The notes under the pieces were generated by a model that was given only the letters and a program-made list of their open reading frames with translations, made no database searches and had not been told where the DNA came from. Of a DNA stretch of 39,498 nucleotides, positions 26,826-35,234 are shown in pieces. The DNA comes from an uncultured Ruminococcus sp. (GTDB lineage: Bacteria > Bacillota > Clostridia > Oscillospirales > Ruminococcaceae), in assembly GCA_902780505.1 (NCBI GenBank), contig CACZFN010000016.1, positions 1-39,498 of the forward strand, read 5' to 3'. A program made the translations under genes and the position numbers. Each line of letters begins with the position of its first letter. The stretch's first letter is position 1.

Positions 26826-27956
26826 ATGTTGAAGGTATTACTCGCAGGCGGAGGAACAGCAGGACATATAAACCCGGCGCTCGCCATAGCGGAGATAATA
26901 AAGGAGCATATCCCTGATGCGGAGTTTGCATTTGTCGGCAACCCCAAAAAGCTTGAGGCGACTATTATCCCAAAGGCAGGGTATCGCTTTGAGCCGATAA
27001 ATGTCGAGGGCTTTCAGAGAAGCTTTACACCGCAGAATATAAAGCGCAATATACACGCTATGAACTGCCTTATGAAAACAGGCGCTCGTTCAAAGGAGAT
27101 AATAAAGGACTTTAAGCCTGACCTTGTTATAGGTACGGGCGGGTATGTTTCTGGGCCTGTGGTAAGAAAGGCCGCACAGATGGGCATACCTACGGCGATC
27201 CACGAGGCTAATGCTTTTGCGGGTGTAACGACAAAGCTGCTTTCCAAAAAGGTGAACGCCATTATGCTTACAGTAAAGGAAACCAAGAACCTTGATGCTG
27301 CTGTTATGGGGAAGGTGACTGTTACAGGACTCCCCGTGAGAAAGGCGTTTGACGCTATGTCAAAGGATCAGGCGAAGGAAAAGCTCGGCTTTGCAAAGGA
27401 CGAGGTGTGTGTGCTTTCCTGCGGCGGAAGCTTAGGTTCGATGACGATAAATGACAGCGTTTTAAAGCTTCTTAAATGGTATAAGGATAACGGTATTACC
27501 GTAAACCATATACATTCCTACGGTACATATGCGGGGTATAAGGATTACCCGCAGAAGTTGAAAGAGCTCGGCCTTGATTTTGAAAATGACCGGCACAGGC
27601 TTGTGAGCGATTATATTAATATGCCGGTATGTATGGCAGCTGCTGACCTTGTTATAACAAGGTGCGGCGCATCCACACTTGTTGAACTTGAAGCTATAGG
27701 CAGGGGGGCTGTTCTGATACCATCTCCTCACGTTGCTGAAAACCACCAGTACCATAACGGTATGGTGCTTGAACGTGCAGGCGCAGGCAAGGTGATCGAG
27801 GAAAAAGACCTGACTGATGAACTGTTTATTGATACGGTAAGCTCACTTATAAAGGATAAGGATAAGCTTGATGAACTTGGCAGGAAATGCGCATCACTTT
27901 ATATAAAGGATACAAACGAAAGGATCTGGGGGGTACTTGAGCCCCTTATAAAATAG
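26826..27956 (+). CDS. murG: lipid I GlcNAc transferase MurG
   Basis: Transfers GlcNAc from UDP-GlcNAc to lipid I on the inner membrane face, producing lipid II. 376 residues, GT28/GT-B fold: N-terminal GGGTAGHINPA glycine loop, IGTGGYVSGPV, the C-terminal SCGGSLGS loop, and a donor-binding VITRCGASTLVELEAIGR followed by PSPHVAENHQYHN. All typical motifs are present, so lipid II can be made if lipid I is supplied from a MraY elsewhere. ATG after AGAGGTGA, 23 bp after ftsW. Confidence 0.96.
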   Translation: MLKVLLAGGGTAGHINPALAIAEIIKEHIPDAEFAFVGNPKKLEATIIPKAGYRFEPINVEGFQRSFTPQNIKRNIHAMNCLMKTGARSKEIIKDFKPDLVIGTGGYVSGPVVRKAAQMGIPTAIHEANAFAGVTTKLLSKKVNAIMLTVKETKNLDAAVMGKVTVTGLPVRKAFDAMSKDQAKEKLGFAKDEVCVLSCGGSLGSMTINDSVLKLLKWYKDNGITVNHIHSYGTYAGYKDYPQKLKELGLDFENDRHRLVSDYINMPVCMAAADLVITRCGASTLVELEAIGRGAVLIPSPHVAENHQYHNGMVLERAGAGKVIEEKDLTDELFIDTVSSLIKDKDKLDELGRKCASLYIKDTNERIWGVLEPLIK

Positions 27957-27981
27957 TAAGACTGTAAGGAGTTTTAAAATA

Positions 27982-28881
27982 ATGGCAAAGCACAACCCGT
28001 CAATGAAAGGGCTTGAAATGCCCGATGAAATGAATATAAACGAGGAACTGCATTCTCAGCTTATCGGTGAGAGCTTCGGCAAATCGTCGGGGCAGATGTC
28101 AAATCAGATAAATATGCTTGCGGAAAGCAACTTTGCAGCTGCTTCAAAGAACTACGAAGGCATTGAGAAGATAGATGACCTTTCAAAAGCGAGGGCAAAG
28201 CAGCAGAGGGACAAGGAACAGAATTTCCTGAGCGGCGCCTATAAGCCCGACGTTTACCGCAACAAGAGGAAGGCTGAGGACGATTCGGGCATAAAGATAG
28301 GCAGGAAAAGCTATGGCGTTAAGACGATAGTGAGAAATGTTATTATCGTGATTGCTGTGCTCACGTTGTTTACACTGTTTATACCGCCTGTGTTTACTAC
28401 ATCTGTTGAGGATTGCCAGAGCAAAATGACTAATATCTTTGAGGAAAAGGGTATAAACGATGTCCGTGTTCAGTACGGAAATGACTATACTATGGTAAAT
28501 GATGATGCACTCAGTTCTGAAAAGTATGAAAATTACAGAGAGCTTTATTTTACTTTCAGGGTGCTTAATCTCTCGCCTTTGCAGACAAAGGTGCCGCAGT
28601 ACAGCCTTGCAAGGGAACAGTCACAGCTTGCTGACAAGATAGTTTATGTCGGGAACGACAATACAAGGAATGATGATATAATACAGCCGTTCTCGTCGTC
28701 AAAGATAGTTATAAAGGTGCTTGTGAATGTTGAGGGTATGGAACAGAGCGAGTTTTCAAAGCTTGTGCGCGGAATGATATTTGAAACGGTCGAAATGGAA
28801 AGAAAGGTCACAAAAACTGCACTTTGTCCGACACTTCCCGCATTTTTATTCGTGTCTGATTCGGTTTCGCTTTCACTTTAA
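27982..28881 (+). CDS. unrecognised single-pass membrane protein inside the dcw cluster
   Basis: 299 residues, no family I recognise. The first 114 are polar, charged and probably unstructured (Met/Asn/Gln/Lys-rich, with ELHSQLIGESFG and KARAKQQRDKEQN). One membrane helix follows (about 115-138, VIIVIAVLTLFTLFIPPVF). The 160-residue extracytoplasmic part looks like mixed alpha/beta (DVRVQYGNDYTMV, YRELYFTFRVLNLS, KIVIKVLVNVEG). Topology resembles bitopic divisome proteins (FtsQ, FtsL), and the gene is placed between murG and murA, 25 bp after murG with AAGGAG. A wall- or division-related role is a context inference only. Confidence 0.85.
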   Translation: MAKHNPSMKGLEMPDEMNINEELHSQLIGESFGKSSGQMSNQINMLAESNFAAASKNYEGIEKIDDLSKARAKQQRDKEQNFLSGAYKPDVYRNKRKAEDDSGIKIGRKSYGVKTIVRNVIIVIAVLTLFTLFIPPVFTTSVEDCQSKMTNIFEEKGINDVRVQYGNDYTMVNDDALSSEKYENYRELYFTFRVLNLSPLQTKVPQYSLAREQSQLADKIVYVGNDNTRNDDIIQPFSSSKIVIKVLVNVEGMEQSEFSKLVRGMIFETVEMERKVTKTALCPTLPAFLFVSDSVSLSL

Positions 28882-28946
28882 TTAACAAAAGAAAAAAACT
28901 GTGCATATTATGTTTCGTAATCTTGTTTGCGAAAGAAGGAGATAAT

Positions 28947-30206
28947 ATGCAGGGGTTTGTGATTGAAGGCGGAAAAAGGCTTTCGGGTGAGGTAAGCGTT
29001 TGCGGTGCTAAGAATGCGGCACTGCCGATACTTGCGGCTTGCGTGCTGACACGCAGCGAGGTAAGGCTTAAAAACTGCCCGCAGCTGAGTGATGTGTTTT
29101 CAGCTTTCAAGATACTTTCATGCCTTGGCTGCAAGTGCAGCTTCAGTGATGGGGAAGCCCGTATCGATTCGGGTGTTATAGAAAGTGAATACATACCTGA
29201 TAAGCTTATGCGGCTTATGCGGTCGTCTGCTCTGTATCTGGGCGCCTGCCTTGGAAGAACAGGCAGATGTACACTTTCATATCCCGGCGGGTGTGAGCTG
29301 GGGCCGAGGCCTATCGACCTTCACCTGCTTGCACTTGAAAAAATGGGCGCTGATATAAGCGAAGAACACGGCGTGATAGAATGTTCCTGCCCTGCGGGAC
29401 TTCACGGCGCGGGAATAAGTCTTTCGTTCCCGTCAGTCGGGGCGACTGAGAATATAATGCTTGCGGCTGTATGTGCTGCCGGTGAAACAGTGATATACAA
29501 CAGCGCAAGAGAGCCTGAAATAGTTGACCTTGCAAGGTTTTTGCGCAAGTGCGGGGCGGATATATCGGGCGAGGGAAGCTCGGTGATACGGATAAAGGGC
29601 GTAAAAGAACTTCATGGCTGTACCTATGAGATAATGCCCGACAGGATAGTTGCGGCAACATACCTGTGCGCTGCGGCACTTACGGGCGGTGAGCTTACTG
29701 TCAGAAACACCCGCCCAGAGGATAACCGCGCTGTTACAGATGTGCTTATTGAAACGGGACTTGATATATTCAGCTTTGATGATAAAACCTATATAAATGC
29801 AGCCCGCCCGCTTAAAAGTGTGGGCAGGATAAGAACAATGCCGTACCCCGGCTTCCCGACGGACGCTCAGCCGCTTGTGTCGGCGGTGCTCACAAGGGCA
29901 AAGGGTACGAGTATTATTGTGGAGAATATATTTGAAAACAGGTATAAGCATAACCCCGAACTTGTGCGAATGGGCGCGAATATCAAGACGGAGGGCAAAG
30001 TGGCTGTCATAGAGGGTGTGCCAATGCTTTTCGGCACAAGGATAATGGCAGGTGACCTTCGTGCGGGGGCAGCACTGCTGATAGCTGCACTTAGTGCAGA
30101 GGGGATAAGCGAACTTGGCAATATCGAATATATAGACAGGGGCTATGAAAGCATAGAAAAGGTGTTTTCAAAGCTTGGTGCAAATATAAAAAGAACAGTT
30201 ATCTGA
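28947..30206 (+). CDS. murA: UDP-N-acetylglucosamine 1-carboxyvinyltransferase
   Basis: First committed step of peptidoglycan synthesis: adds enolpyruvate from PEP to UDP-GlcNAc; cytoplasmic. 419 residues, inside-out alpha/beta barrel with CGAKNAALPIL (Lys/Asn active-site pair), catalytic Cys116 in PGGCELGPRPIDLH (fosfomycin-target position), MPYPGFPTDAQ with the conserved Asp, and DLRAGAALL. Cys rather than Asp at 116 predicts fosfomycin sensitivity at the enzyme level. ATG 28947 with AAGGAG 5 nt upstream is preferred over an in-frame start at 28923. Same operon, followed by ftsQ within 13 bp. Confidence 0.95.
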   Translation: MQGFVIEGGKRLSGEVSVCGAKNAALPILAACVLTRSEVRLKNCPQLSDVFSAFKILSCLGCKCSFSDGEARIDSGVIESEYIPDKLMRLMRSSALYLGACLGRTGRCTLSYPGGCELGPRPIDLHLLALEKMGADISEEHGVIECSCPAGLHGAGISLSFPSVGATENIMLAAVCAAGETVIYNSAREPEIVDLARFLRKCGADISGEGSSVIRIKGVKELHGCTYEIMPDRIVAATYLCAAALTGGELTVRNTRPEDNRAVTDVLIETGLDIFSFDDKTYINAARPLKSVGRIRTMPYPGFPTDAQPLVSAVLTRAKGTSIIVENIFENRYKHNPELVRMGANIKTEGKVAVIEGVPMLFGTRIMAGDLRAGAALLIAALSAEGISELGNIEYIDRGYESIEKVFSKLGANIKRTVI

Positions 30207-30218
30207 GGAAATGATGGA

Positions 30219-31319
30219 ATGGAAAACAATCAGGATATGAAAAAGCGCCCCGCTGATGCAAAAGCATCACAGGGTGTGAGAAAAAAGCATAAAAAGCGAA
30301 AGCGTATAAAGCTTGATATCCCTTCGGGCGTCGTTATGTCGCTGGGTATAACTTCGGCTTTGGTGGTGGTGGTGCTTCTTGCCTTCACGATGTTTTTTAA
30401 TGTAAGGGCTGCCGATATCACCGGGAGTGAGCTTTATACCTATGACCAGATACTTCTGATAAGCGGTGTCAATGACAATACAAACCTGCTCAGAATGAAT
30501 ACGGATGTTATCGAAAAGCGCCTTGTGAACGGGCTGCCGTATGTGGAGGAGGCAAAGGTCACAAAGAAGTTCCCTGATACAGTAAAGATAGAAATTAAAG
30601 AGGCTGATGTATGCGCAAGCCTTCAGACTGATGACGGTTATATGCTTATATCACGAGCAGGTGTGGTGCTTGAAACACAAAGCAGTGCCCCTGTAAGCGG
30701 AAAACCCGTGATAAAGGGCTTTGAAGCGCAGAAAAATCTTGAAGCAGGCGGTGCTGTCGAGTCTAAGGACAGCCTTAAAGCAAAGATAGTCACAACTCTG
30801 CTTGACTGTATGGAAAAGCTTGAATTTGATAAGGTGTATGATATTGATATAAGCGACAGGACAAATATCATACTTAGATATGATGACAGGATAGATATTT
30901 ATATAGGATCGTCTTATGATATGGAATATAAGCTTGAATCAATAAAGCTTGTTATAGATCAGGGCGTTACCGATTCATTCAGGGGAATGCTGAGATATAA
31001 CGGCCCGGAAAGCGGTATTACTGAGCTTTCGGAGGATGCGATAAACAGAATGAAGACAAGGACCGCAAAAAAACAGACAAAGCCTGCCGAAGAACAGGAC
31101 GGACAGACCGGCCAGACAACCACGGCACAGCAGCAGGAACCTGACACGCAGCCTGATGACGGACAGGGATATGTACCTGAAGCCGAGCCTGTTTATGAAC
31201 CTGAACAGCAGGCTGAGCCTGAGGACGGAAATGGCGGTGATAACGAAACGCCTGCCGTTACTGCGGCACCGCCTGAAACTGAGCTTCCGCCTGAAACGAC
31301 TACATGGAACGGCTGGTAA
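30219..31319 (+). CDS. ftsQ: FtsQ/DivIB-like cell division protein with long acidic tail
   Basis: 366 residues, bitopic. Very basic cytoplasmic N-terminus (KKHKKRKRIKLD), one membrane helix (about 42-62), a POTRA domain (about 66-135, ITGSELYTYDQILLISGV and a VTKKFPDTVKIEIKE strand pair), then the beta domain (about 140-275). A low-complexity tail of about 90 residues rich in Gln, Glu, Pro and Thr (EPVYEPEQQAEPEDG, PPETELPPETTTW) extends the protein beyond the usual end. It recruits FtsL/DivIC and regulates FtsW-PBP. ATG 30219 follows GAGGA; last gene before ftsZ, which has its own promoter. Confidence 0.88.
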   Translation: MENNQDMKKRPADAKASQGVRKKHKKRKRIKLDIPSGVVMSLGITSALVVVVLLAFTMFFNVRAADITGSELYTYDQILLISGVNDNTNLLRMNTDVIEKRLVNGLPYVEEAKVTKKFPDTVKIEIKEADVCASLQTDDGYMLISRAGVVLETQSSAPVSGKPVIKGFEAQKNLEAGGAVESKDSLKAKIVTTLLDCMEKLEFDKVYDIDISDRTNIILRYDDRIDIYIGSSYDMEYKLESIKLVIDQGVTDSFRGMLRYNGPESGITELSEDAINRMKTRTAKKQTKPAEEQDGQTGQTTTAQQQEPDTQPDDGQGYVPEAEPVYEPEQQAEPEDGNGGDNETPAVTAAPPETELPPETTTWNGW

Positions 31320-31416
31320 ATAGAACCGGTGTTCGTGAATATATACAAATTTGTACGAAATTAAGGATAGTTAATTGTTATTTAATAAAAAGTTTATTAA
31401 AATGATAAATAATCAC

Positions 31417-31445
31417 TTGAAAGTTCGGACATTTTGTGTTATTAT
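31417..31445 (+). promoter_or_regulatory. sigma-A promoter of ftsZ
   Basis: TTGAAA at 31417-31422 and TATTAT at 31440-31445, 17-bp spacer. Upstream, 31320-31416 holds the palindrome TACAAATTTGTA (31344-31355) and TTAATAAAAAGTTTA (31382-31396), a 15-mer also found before the mraZ promoter (17021-17035). Confidence 0.78.
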
Positions 31446-31474
31446 ATATAGTGTATCATTTTATGTAAAAAAAC

Positions 31475-31502
31475 GCCGTTTTAACTGAATGTCAGAAACG
31501 GC
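31475..31502 (+). promoter_or_regulatory. hairpin in the ftsZ leader
   Basis: 7-bp stem GCCGTTT (31475-31481)/AAACGGC (31496-31502) shortly before the ribosome site CGGAGGAT. It has no T tract, so it may affect mRNA stability or translation rather than termination. Confidence 0.4.
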
Positions 31503-31522
31503 TGAAACGGAGGATGTAGAAT

Positions 31523-32668
31523 ATGTCATACGAGTATGTAGAAGCTCCTGTTGAGGGCGCAAGGATCAAGGTAATAGGTGTCGGCGGCGGCGGCGGCAAT
31601 GCCCTTAACTGTATCGCAGGTGAGGGTATCGTTGGAAACGTTGAATACATAGCTATCAATACCGACGTACAGGCACTCAAGGCATCAAAGGCTACTGAAA
31701 AGATCGCTATCGGTCAGAAGCTTACACATGGTCTCGGTGCAGGTGCAAAGCCTGAGATAGGTGAAGCTTCCGCGCAGGAAAGCAAGGAAGAAATATCAAA
31801 GGTGATAGAGGACGCTGATATGGTCTTTATCACAGCAGGTATGGGCGGCGGAACAGGTACAGGTGCAGCCCCTGTAGTTGCACAGATAGCTCAGGAACTC
31901 GGCAAGCTTACAGTAGCCGTAGTTACAAAGCCCTTCAAGTTTGAAGGACCTAAGAAAATGGAAAAGGCTGAGCAGGGTATAGCTAACCTTTTAGAGCACG
32001 TTGATGCGCTTATCGTTATACCTAACCAGAACCTTCTTACAGGCGCACAGAAGCTTACAATGCGTGAATCCTATGCACTTGCTGATAATGTGCTCAAGAC
32101 GGATGTTATTTCTATCGCTGAGATAATCACAAGACATGATGATATAAATGTTGACTTTGCCGACGTTACAACTATAATCAAGAATGCAGGCTATGCACAT
32201 ATGGCTATCGGCCACGGCGAAGGCAAGGATAAGGTGCAGGAGGCTGTTTCACAGGTAATATCGAGCGAGCTTCTTGAAACATCTATCGCAGGCGCTAAGA
32301 GACTTCTTGTAAACATCACAATGAGTGAGGATATCGTAACAGACGAGATCGACGAACTTACAGATGCACTTACAAAGGCTGCTGACGAAAATGCAGAGAT
32401 AATCTTCGGCAACGGCTATGATCCTGATGCCAAGGACGAGATATTTGTTACAGTTATCGCAGCTGACTTTGACGGCGCTGCTGCAAAGAGAGCTGCTTCA
32501 ATGAAGTCTGCACCTGACGCTGCAAAGAGAGCAGGGTTCTCCTCAAATTTCAAGCAGTCGGCACAGGACGTTAAGGCTGATGCTGATGCAAGGTTCAAGG
32601 CAGGCGTAAAGGCTGCTGACAATACCGATTACTATAACGATATTTTCAATATTTTCAAGAATAAGTAA
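31523..32668 (+). CDS. ftsZ: cell division GTPase FtsZ
   Basis: Tubulin-like GTPase that forms the division ring. 381 residues: [15 protein letters not shown] at the N-terminus, tubulin signature GGGTGTG at 108-114, a T7 loop region with [11 protein letters not shown], and C-terminal subdomain to about 320. An Ala/Lys/Asp-rich linker (321-367) follows, then the last residues [12 protein letters not shown], a divergent form of the usual DIPxFLRR-type tail that binds FtsA, SepF or other anchors. No ftsA or sepF gene is in the window. Own promoter and CGGAGGAT site. Confidence 0.97.
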   Translation: MSYEYVEAPVEGARIKVIGVGGGGGNALNCIAGEGIVGNVEYIAINTDVQALKASKATEKIAIGQKLTHGLGAGAKPEIGEASAQESKEEISKVIEDADMVFITAGMGGGTGTGAAPVVAQIAQELGKLTVAVVTKPFKFEGPKKMEKAEQGIANLLEHVDALIVIPNQNLLTGAQKLTMRESYALADNVLKTDVISIAEIITRHDDINVDFADVTTIIKNAGYAHMAIGHGEGKDKVQEAVSQVISSELLETSIAGAKRLLVNITMSEDIVTDEIDELTDALTKAADENAEIIFGNGYDPDAKDEIFVTVIAADFDGAAAKRAASMKSAPDAAKRAGFSSNFKQSAQDVKADADARFKAGVKAADNTDYYNDIFNIFKNK

Positions 32669-32686
32669 TCAGAATACGAAATATTT

Positions 32687-32731
32687 CGGACGAGTGCGGT
32701 ATTGCCTTAAATAACGCATATCGTCCGTTTA
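32687..32731 (+). terminator. probable terminator after ftsZ
   Basis: CGGACGA (32687-32693) pairs with TCGTCCG (32721-32727), with an inner GCG..TATT / AATA..CGC stem, followed by TTTATAT. The T tract is weak. Confidence 0.5.
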
Positions 32732-32745
32732 TATCCATATGGAAT

Positions 32746-32761
32746 ACTTAAACGTTTAAGT
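32746..32761. promoter_or_regulatory. perfect 16-bp palindrome upstream of the DivIVA-like gene
   Basis: ACTTAAACGTTTAAGT is a perfect inverted repeat about 85 bp before the -35 box at 32845. It could be a binding site for a dimeric regulator; no factor is identified. Confidence 0.4.
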
Positions 32762-32844
32762 GATTTCTGTGTGGTTAATGTGTATAAAAATCGACTGAAA
32801 TTTTTGTGAAATGGGCTAAATATCTCCTGTAAGGCTAAAACCAC

Positions 32845-32873
32845 TTGAAAAAAACGGAGAAATATAGTATAAT
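32845..32873 (+). promoter_or_regulatory. sigma-A promoter of the DivIVA-like gene
   Basis: TTGAAA at 32845-32850 and TATAAT at 32868-32873, 17-bp spacer, 40 bp before the start codon. Confidence 0.85.
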
Positions 32874-32916
32874 ATATGTATTAAATTTTGTATAAAAATC
32901 AAGGGAGGAAAGTTCA

Positions 32917-33861
32917 ATGTCAAGCAACGGTTACTTAAAGACTGTAAGAATGGGCGGCTTTGATAAGCAGGACGTTCTGGCTTATGTGGATGAGCTTAAT
33001 ACTAAGATCTATAACCTTGAAGCACAGGTAAAGGATCTGACAGAAACAAACGAAAGGCTTGAAAACGAAGCGGGCGGCGCTGCTCACGCTGAGTTTGAGG
33101 AAAAGGCTGAGTACGAAAAGAAGATAGAGGACAGCAAGGCAAAGATCGCAGAGCTTCAGTCTTCGGCTGACACAATGAAGCTCCAGATCGCTGATTATGA
33201 ACAGCAGATACAGGAAAAAGATGCTGAAATAGAAAGAATGAAGGGCGAAGCTGAGGAACTTCAGGAAAAGCTTGAGCAGGCTGAACAGAATGCAGCAAAC
33301 AATACTGCTACAGTCGCACCGCAGTTTGACCTCGGTTCTGTATTTATTGAAGCGCAGAATACAGCAAATAAGATAGTTGCTGAGGCTAAGAAGGCTGCTA
33401 AGCAGGCAGAGGAGGAAGCACAGGCACTTGCTGTACAGATAATCGACGACGCCAATGCACAGGCTGAAAAGACTGTTGCTGATGCACAGGCAGAGGCTGA
33501 AAACTCTCTCCAGACAGCTAAGGCTTCTTCAGATGCTATGGTATCTACAGCTAAGGCTGAGGCTGATGCTATGACAGCTCAGGCAAGGGGCGAGGCTGAC
33601 AGAACAGTAGGCGAGGCTAAAGTTAAGGCAGAGCAGATGATAAGTGACGCTCAGACTCAGGTAGTCGATATCAGAGAAAGATCTGCAAGCCTTAGAAATT
33701 CTGTTAAGGAAGAATATACAAAGCTTTCAGAAAACGTTCAGCAGCTTATCACTACACTTAATGACCTTTACGGCTCAAGCATCGGTTCTGTAAATCAGGC
33801 AAGGGATCTTATCGACGAAGGACTTGAACTGGTTGAAGGCAATCAGGGTATGGCTGAATAA
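32917..33861 (+). CDS. DivIVA-like coiled-coil protein
   Basis: 314 residues, almost entirely helical. The N-terminal YLKTVRMGGFDKQDVLAYVDELN resembles the DivIVA membrane-binding/lipid-contact motif (F..GY...EVD.FLD). A long coiled coil (about 25-130), a short hinge with a PQFDLGSVF segment, and a second Ala/Glu/Lys-rich coiled coil (about 150-250) with repeats such as AEAEADAMT follow. DivIVA-type proteins bind negatively curved membrane at poles and septa and recruit partners. The neighbouring ftsZ supports a division or polarity role. The Ala-rich C-terminal repeats also look like apolipoprotein or ATP synthase b-type helices in general searches. ATG follows GGGAGGAAAG. Confidence 0.82.
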   Translation: MSSNGYLKTVRMGGFDKQDVLAYVDELNTKIYNLEAQVKDLTETNERLENEAGGAAHAEFEEKAEYEKKIEDSKAKIAELQSSADTMKLQIADYEQQIQEKDAEIERMKGEAEELQEKLEQAEQNAANNTATVAPQFDLGSVFIEAQNTANKIVAEAKKAAKQAEEEAQALAVQIIDDANAQAEKTVADAQAEAENSLQTAKASSDAMVSTAKAEADAMTAQARGEADRTVGEAKVKAEQMISDAQTQVVDIRERSASLRNSVKEEYTKLSENVQQLITTLNDLYGSSIGSVNQARDLIDEGLELVEGNQGMAE

Positions 33862-33863
33862 TA

Positions 33864-34424
33864 ATGGCTGACTTGTTGAAACTCAGCGCACAGGAGTTAA
33901 AGAGCAAAAGCCATATGCTCCGCTGCGGTGACAAGATACTGCTTTCAGGTGTCGTTTATACATCAAGAGATGCGGCGCATAAGCGCTTTATGAAGATACT
34001 TGATGAAGGCGGAAAGATGCCGTTTGATATTGAAAATGCAGTGATATATTACGCAGGCCCTACACCTGCGCCAGAGGGCAGACCGATAGGTTCCTGCGGG
34101 CCGACAACTTCGGGGCGAATGGATAGGTTTGCACCAAGACTTCTTGATCTGGGGCTCGGCGGAATGATAGGCAAGGGCGAGAGATCAAAGGAAGTAAGGG
34201 ATGCTATAGTCAGGAATAAGGCTGTATACCTTTGCGCCATAGGCGGCGCGGGGGCGCTTGCCTGTAACTGTATAAAAAGCGTGGAAGTAATTGCGTTTGA
34301 GGATCTTGGCTGTGAGTCGGTAAAACGGCTTGTGATCGAGGATTTTCCCCTTGTGGTTGCAAATGATATGTACGGCGGCGATATTTTCTCAAGCGGCAGA
34401 GCGCAGTATGCTAAGAATATATAA
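33864..34424 (+). CDS. class I fumarase (or L(+)-tartrate dehydratase), beta subunit
   Basis: 186 residues matching the C-terminal 'swivel' subunit of Fe-S hydro-lyases: LLSGVVYTSRDAAHKR, VIYYAGPTPAPEGRPIGSCGPTTSGRMD, GKGER, and a final FEDLGCESVKRLVIEDFPLVV. It works only with an alpha subunit that holds the [4Fe-4S] cluster. No alpha gene is adjacent, so it must be elsewhere or missing. The start (ATG 33864) follows the DivIVA-like stop by 2 nt with only a weak site, so translation is coupled to that gene. The pairing of a metabolic subunit with a division gene is unusual. Confidence 0.9.
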   Translation: MADLLKLSAQELKSKSHMLRCGDKILLSGVVYTSRDAAHKRFMKILDEGGKMPFDIENAVIYYAGPTPAPEGRPIGSCGPTTSGRMDRFAPRLLDLGLGGMIGKGERSKEVRDAIVRNKAVYLCAIGGAGALACNCIKSVEVIAFEDLGCESVKRLVIEDFPLVVANDMYGGDIFSSGRAQYAKNI

Positions 34425-34431
34425 TAATATT

Positions 34432-34468
34432 AAGTCCGTGATATTTCGGTATTGCGGACTTTATTGTT
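34432..34468 (+). terminator. terminator after the fumarase beta gene
   Basis: 7-bp stem AAGTCCG (34432-34438)/CGGACTT (34455-34461) followed by TATTGTTG. 34469-34549 is very AT-rich with nothing else recognised. Confidence 0.6.
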
Positions 34469-34549
34469 GTAAAAAATCACAAGAAAAATGTGTTAAAGTT
34501 GTGATAACCTACAAATATTAATTTTTTATTTTCAAATTTTAAAAAATGC

Positions 34550-34578
34550 TTGACAATTTTGTTTTTTGATGATATTAT
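34550..34578 (+). promoter_or_regulatory. sigma-A promoter of the sigma factor gene
   Basis: TTGACA at 34550-34555 and TATTAT at 34573-34578 with a 17-bp spacer and a TGA extended -10. The leader is about 80 nt and mostly GC-richer than the promoter. Confidence 0.85.
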
Positions 34579-34665
34579 ATATTTGTGCATATGAATATTT
34601 TAAAGTGTGACCTGTCGGCAGATCGCTGGCGGGCGTGTTTGTGTATTTGGTAAGTCGGTGGTGTT

Positions 34666-35217
34666 TTGACAGTGGAACGTAGTGATGAAGAACTTGCGGC
34701 ACTCGCTAAAACTGATAAAGCTGCACTGGCCGAGCTTGTATCACGGTATAGCTTTGTGGCATCAGCTAAAGCAAGGGCTATAAGCCCTGAATTCTATGAA
34801 GACCTTTATCAGGAAGGGCTGATAGGCGTTGTAGCTGCGGCAAGGGGCTATGAAGCCGGCAAGGGGGCGTCTTTTGCAACGTTTGCCAACAGGTGTATCA
34901 AAAACCGTATGATAAACGCTGTAAGAAAGCTCGACGGCGAAATAACACAGGCACTTGATGATGACTTTGAAAATGAATGCGCAGATAAGAGCGAGATAAT
35001 ACCCGATAACATCATAGAACAGCGTGAACGCCTTGATGAAATGAACAAAACAATGGCCAGCGTGCTTTCTGATAAGGAATGGCGGGTGTTTATGCTGTTT
35101 TCAATGGGGCTTGGCTATGAAGAAATAGGCAGGAACCTTGGAATGACCGAAAAACAAGTGAACAATGCTATGCAGCGGGCGAGAAAGAAGCTTCGCGCAG
35201 AGCTTGGTAATATTTAA
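34666..35217 (+). CDS. sigma-70 family RNA polymerase sigma factor (SigH-like)
   Basis: 183 residues: region 2 with YEDLYQEGLIGVVAAARGYEAGKGASFATFANRCIKNRMINAVRK (-10 recognition), a short linker, and region 4 (about 125-180) with LSDKEWRVFMLFSMGLGYEEIGRNLGMTEKQVNNAMQRARKKLR as the helix-turn-helix. No region 1.1. It resembles Spo0H/SigH and other sporulation-type factors; region 2 similarity to SigH is the strongest, but the regulon cannot be told. Start TTG 34666 after GGTGG; GTG 34672 is an alternative. It is followed within 20 bp by a zinc-ribbon gene. Confidence 0.85.
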   Translation: MTVERSDEELAALAKTDKAALAELVSRYSFVASAKARAISPEFYEDLYQEGLIGVVAAARGYEAGKGASFATFANRCIKNRMINAVRKLDGEITQALDDDFENECADKSEIIPDNIIEQRERLDEMNKTMASVLSDKEWRVFMLFSMGLGYEEIGRNLGMTEKQVNNAMQRARKKLRAELGNI

Positions 35218-35234
35218 AAGCGAGGTAAATTGAA

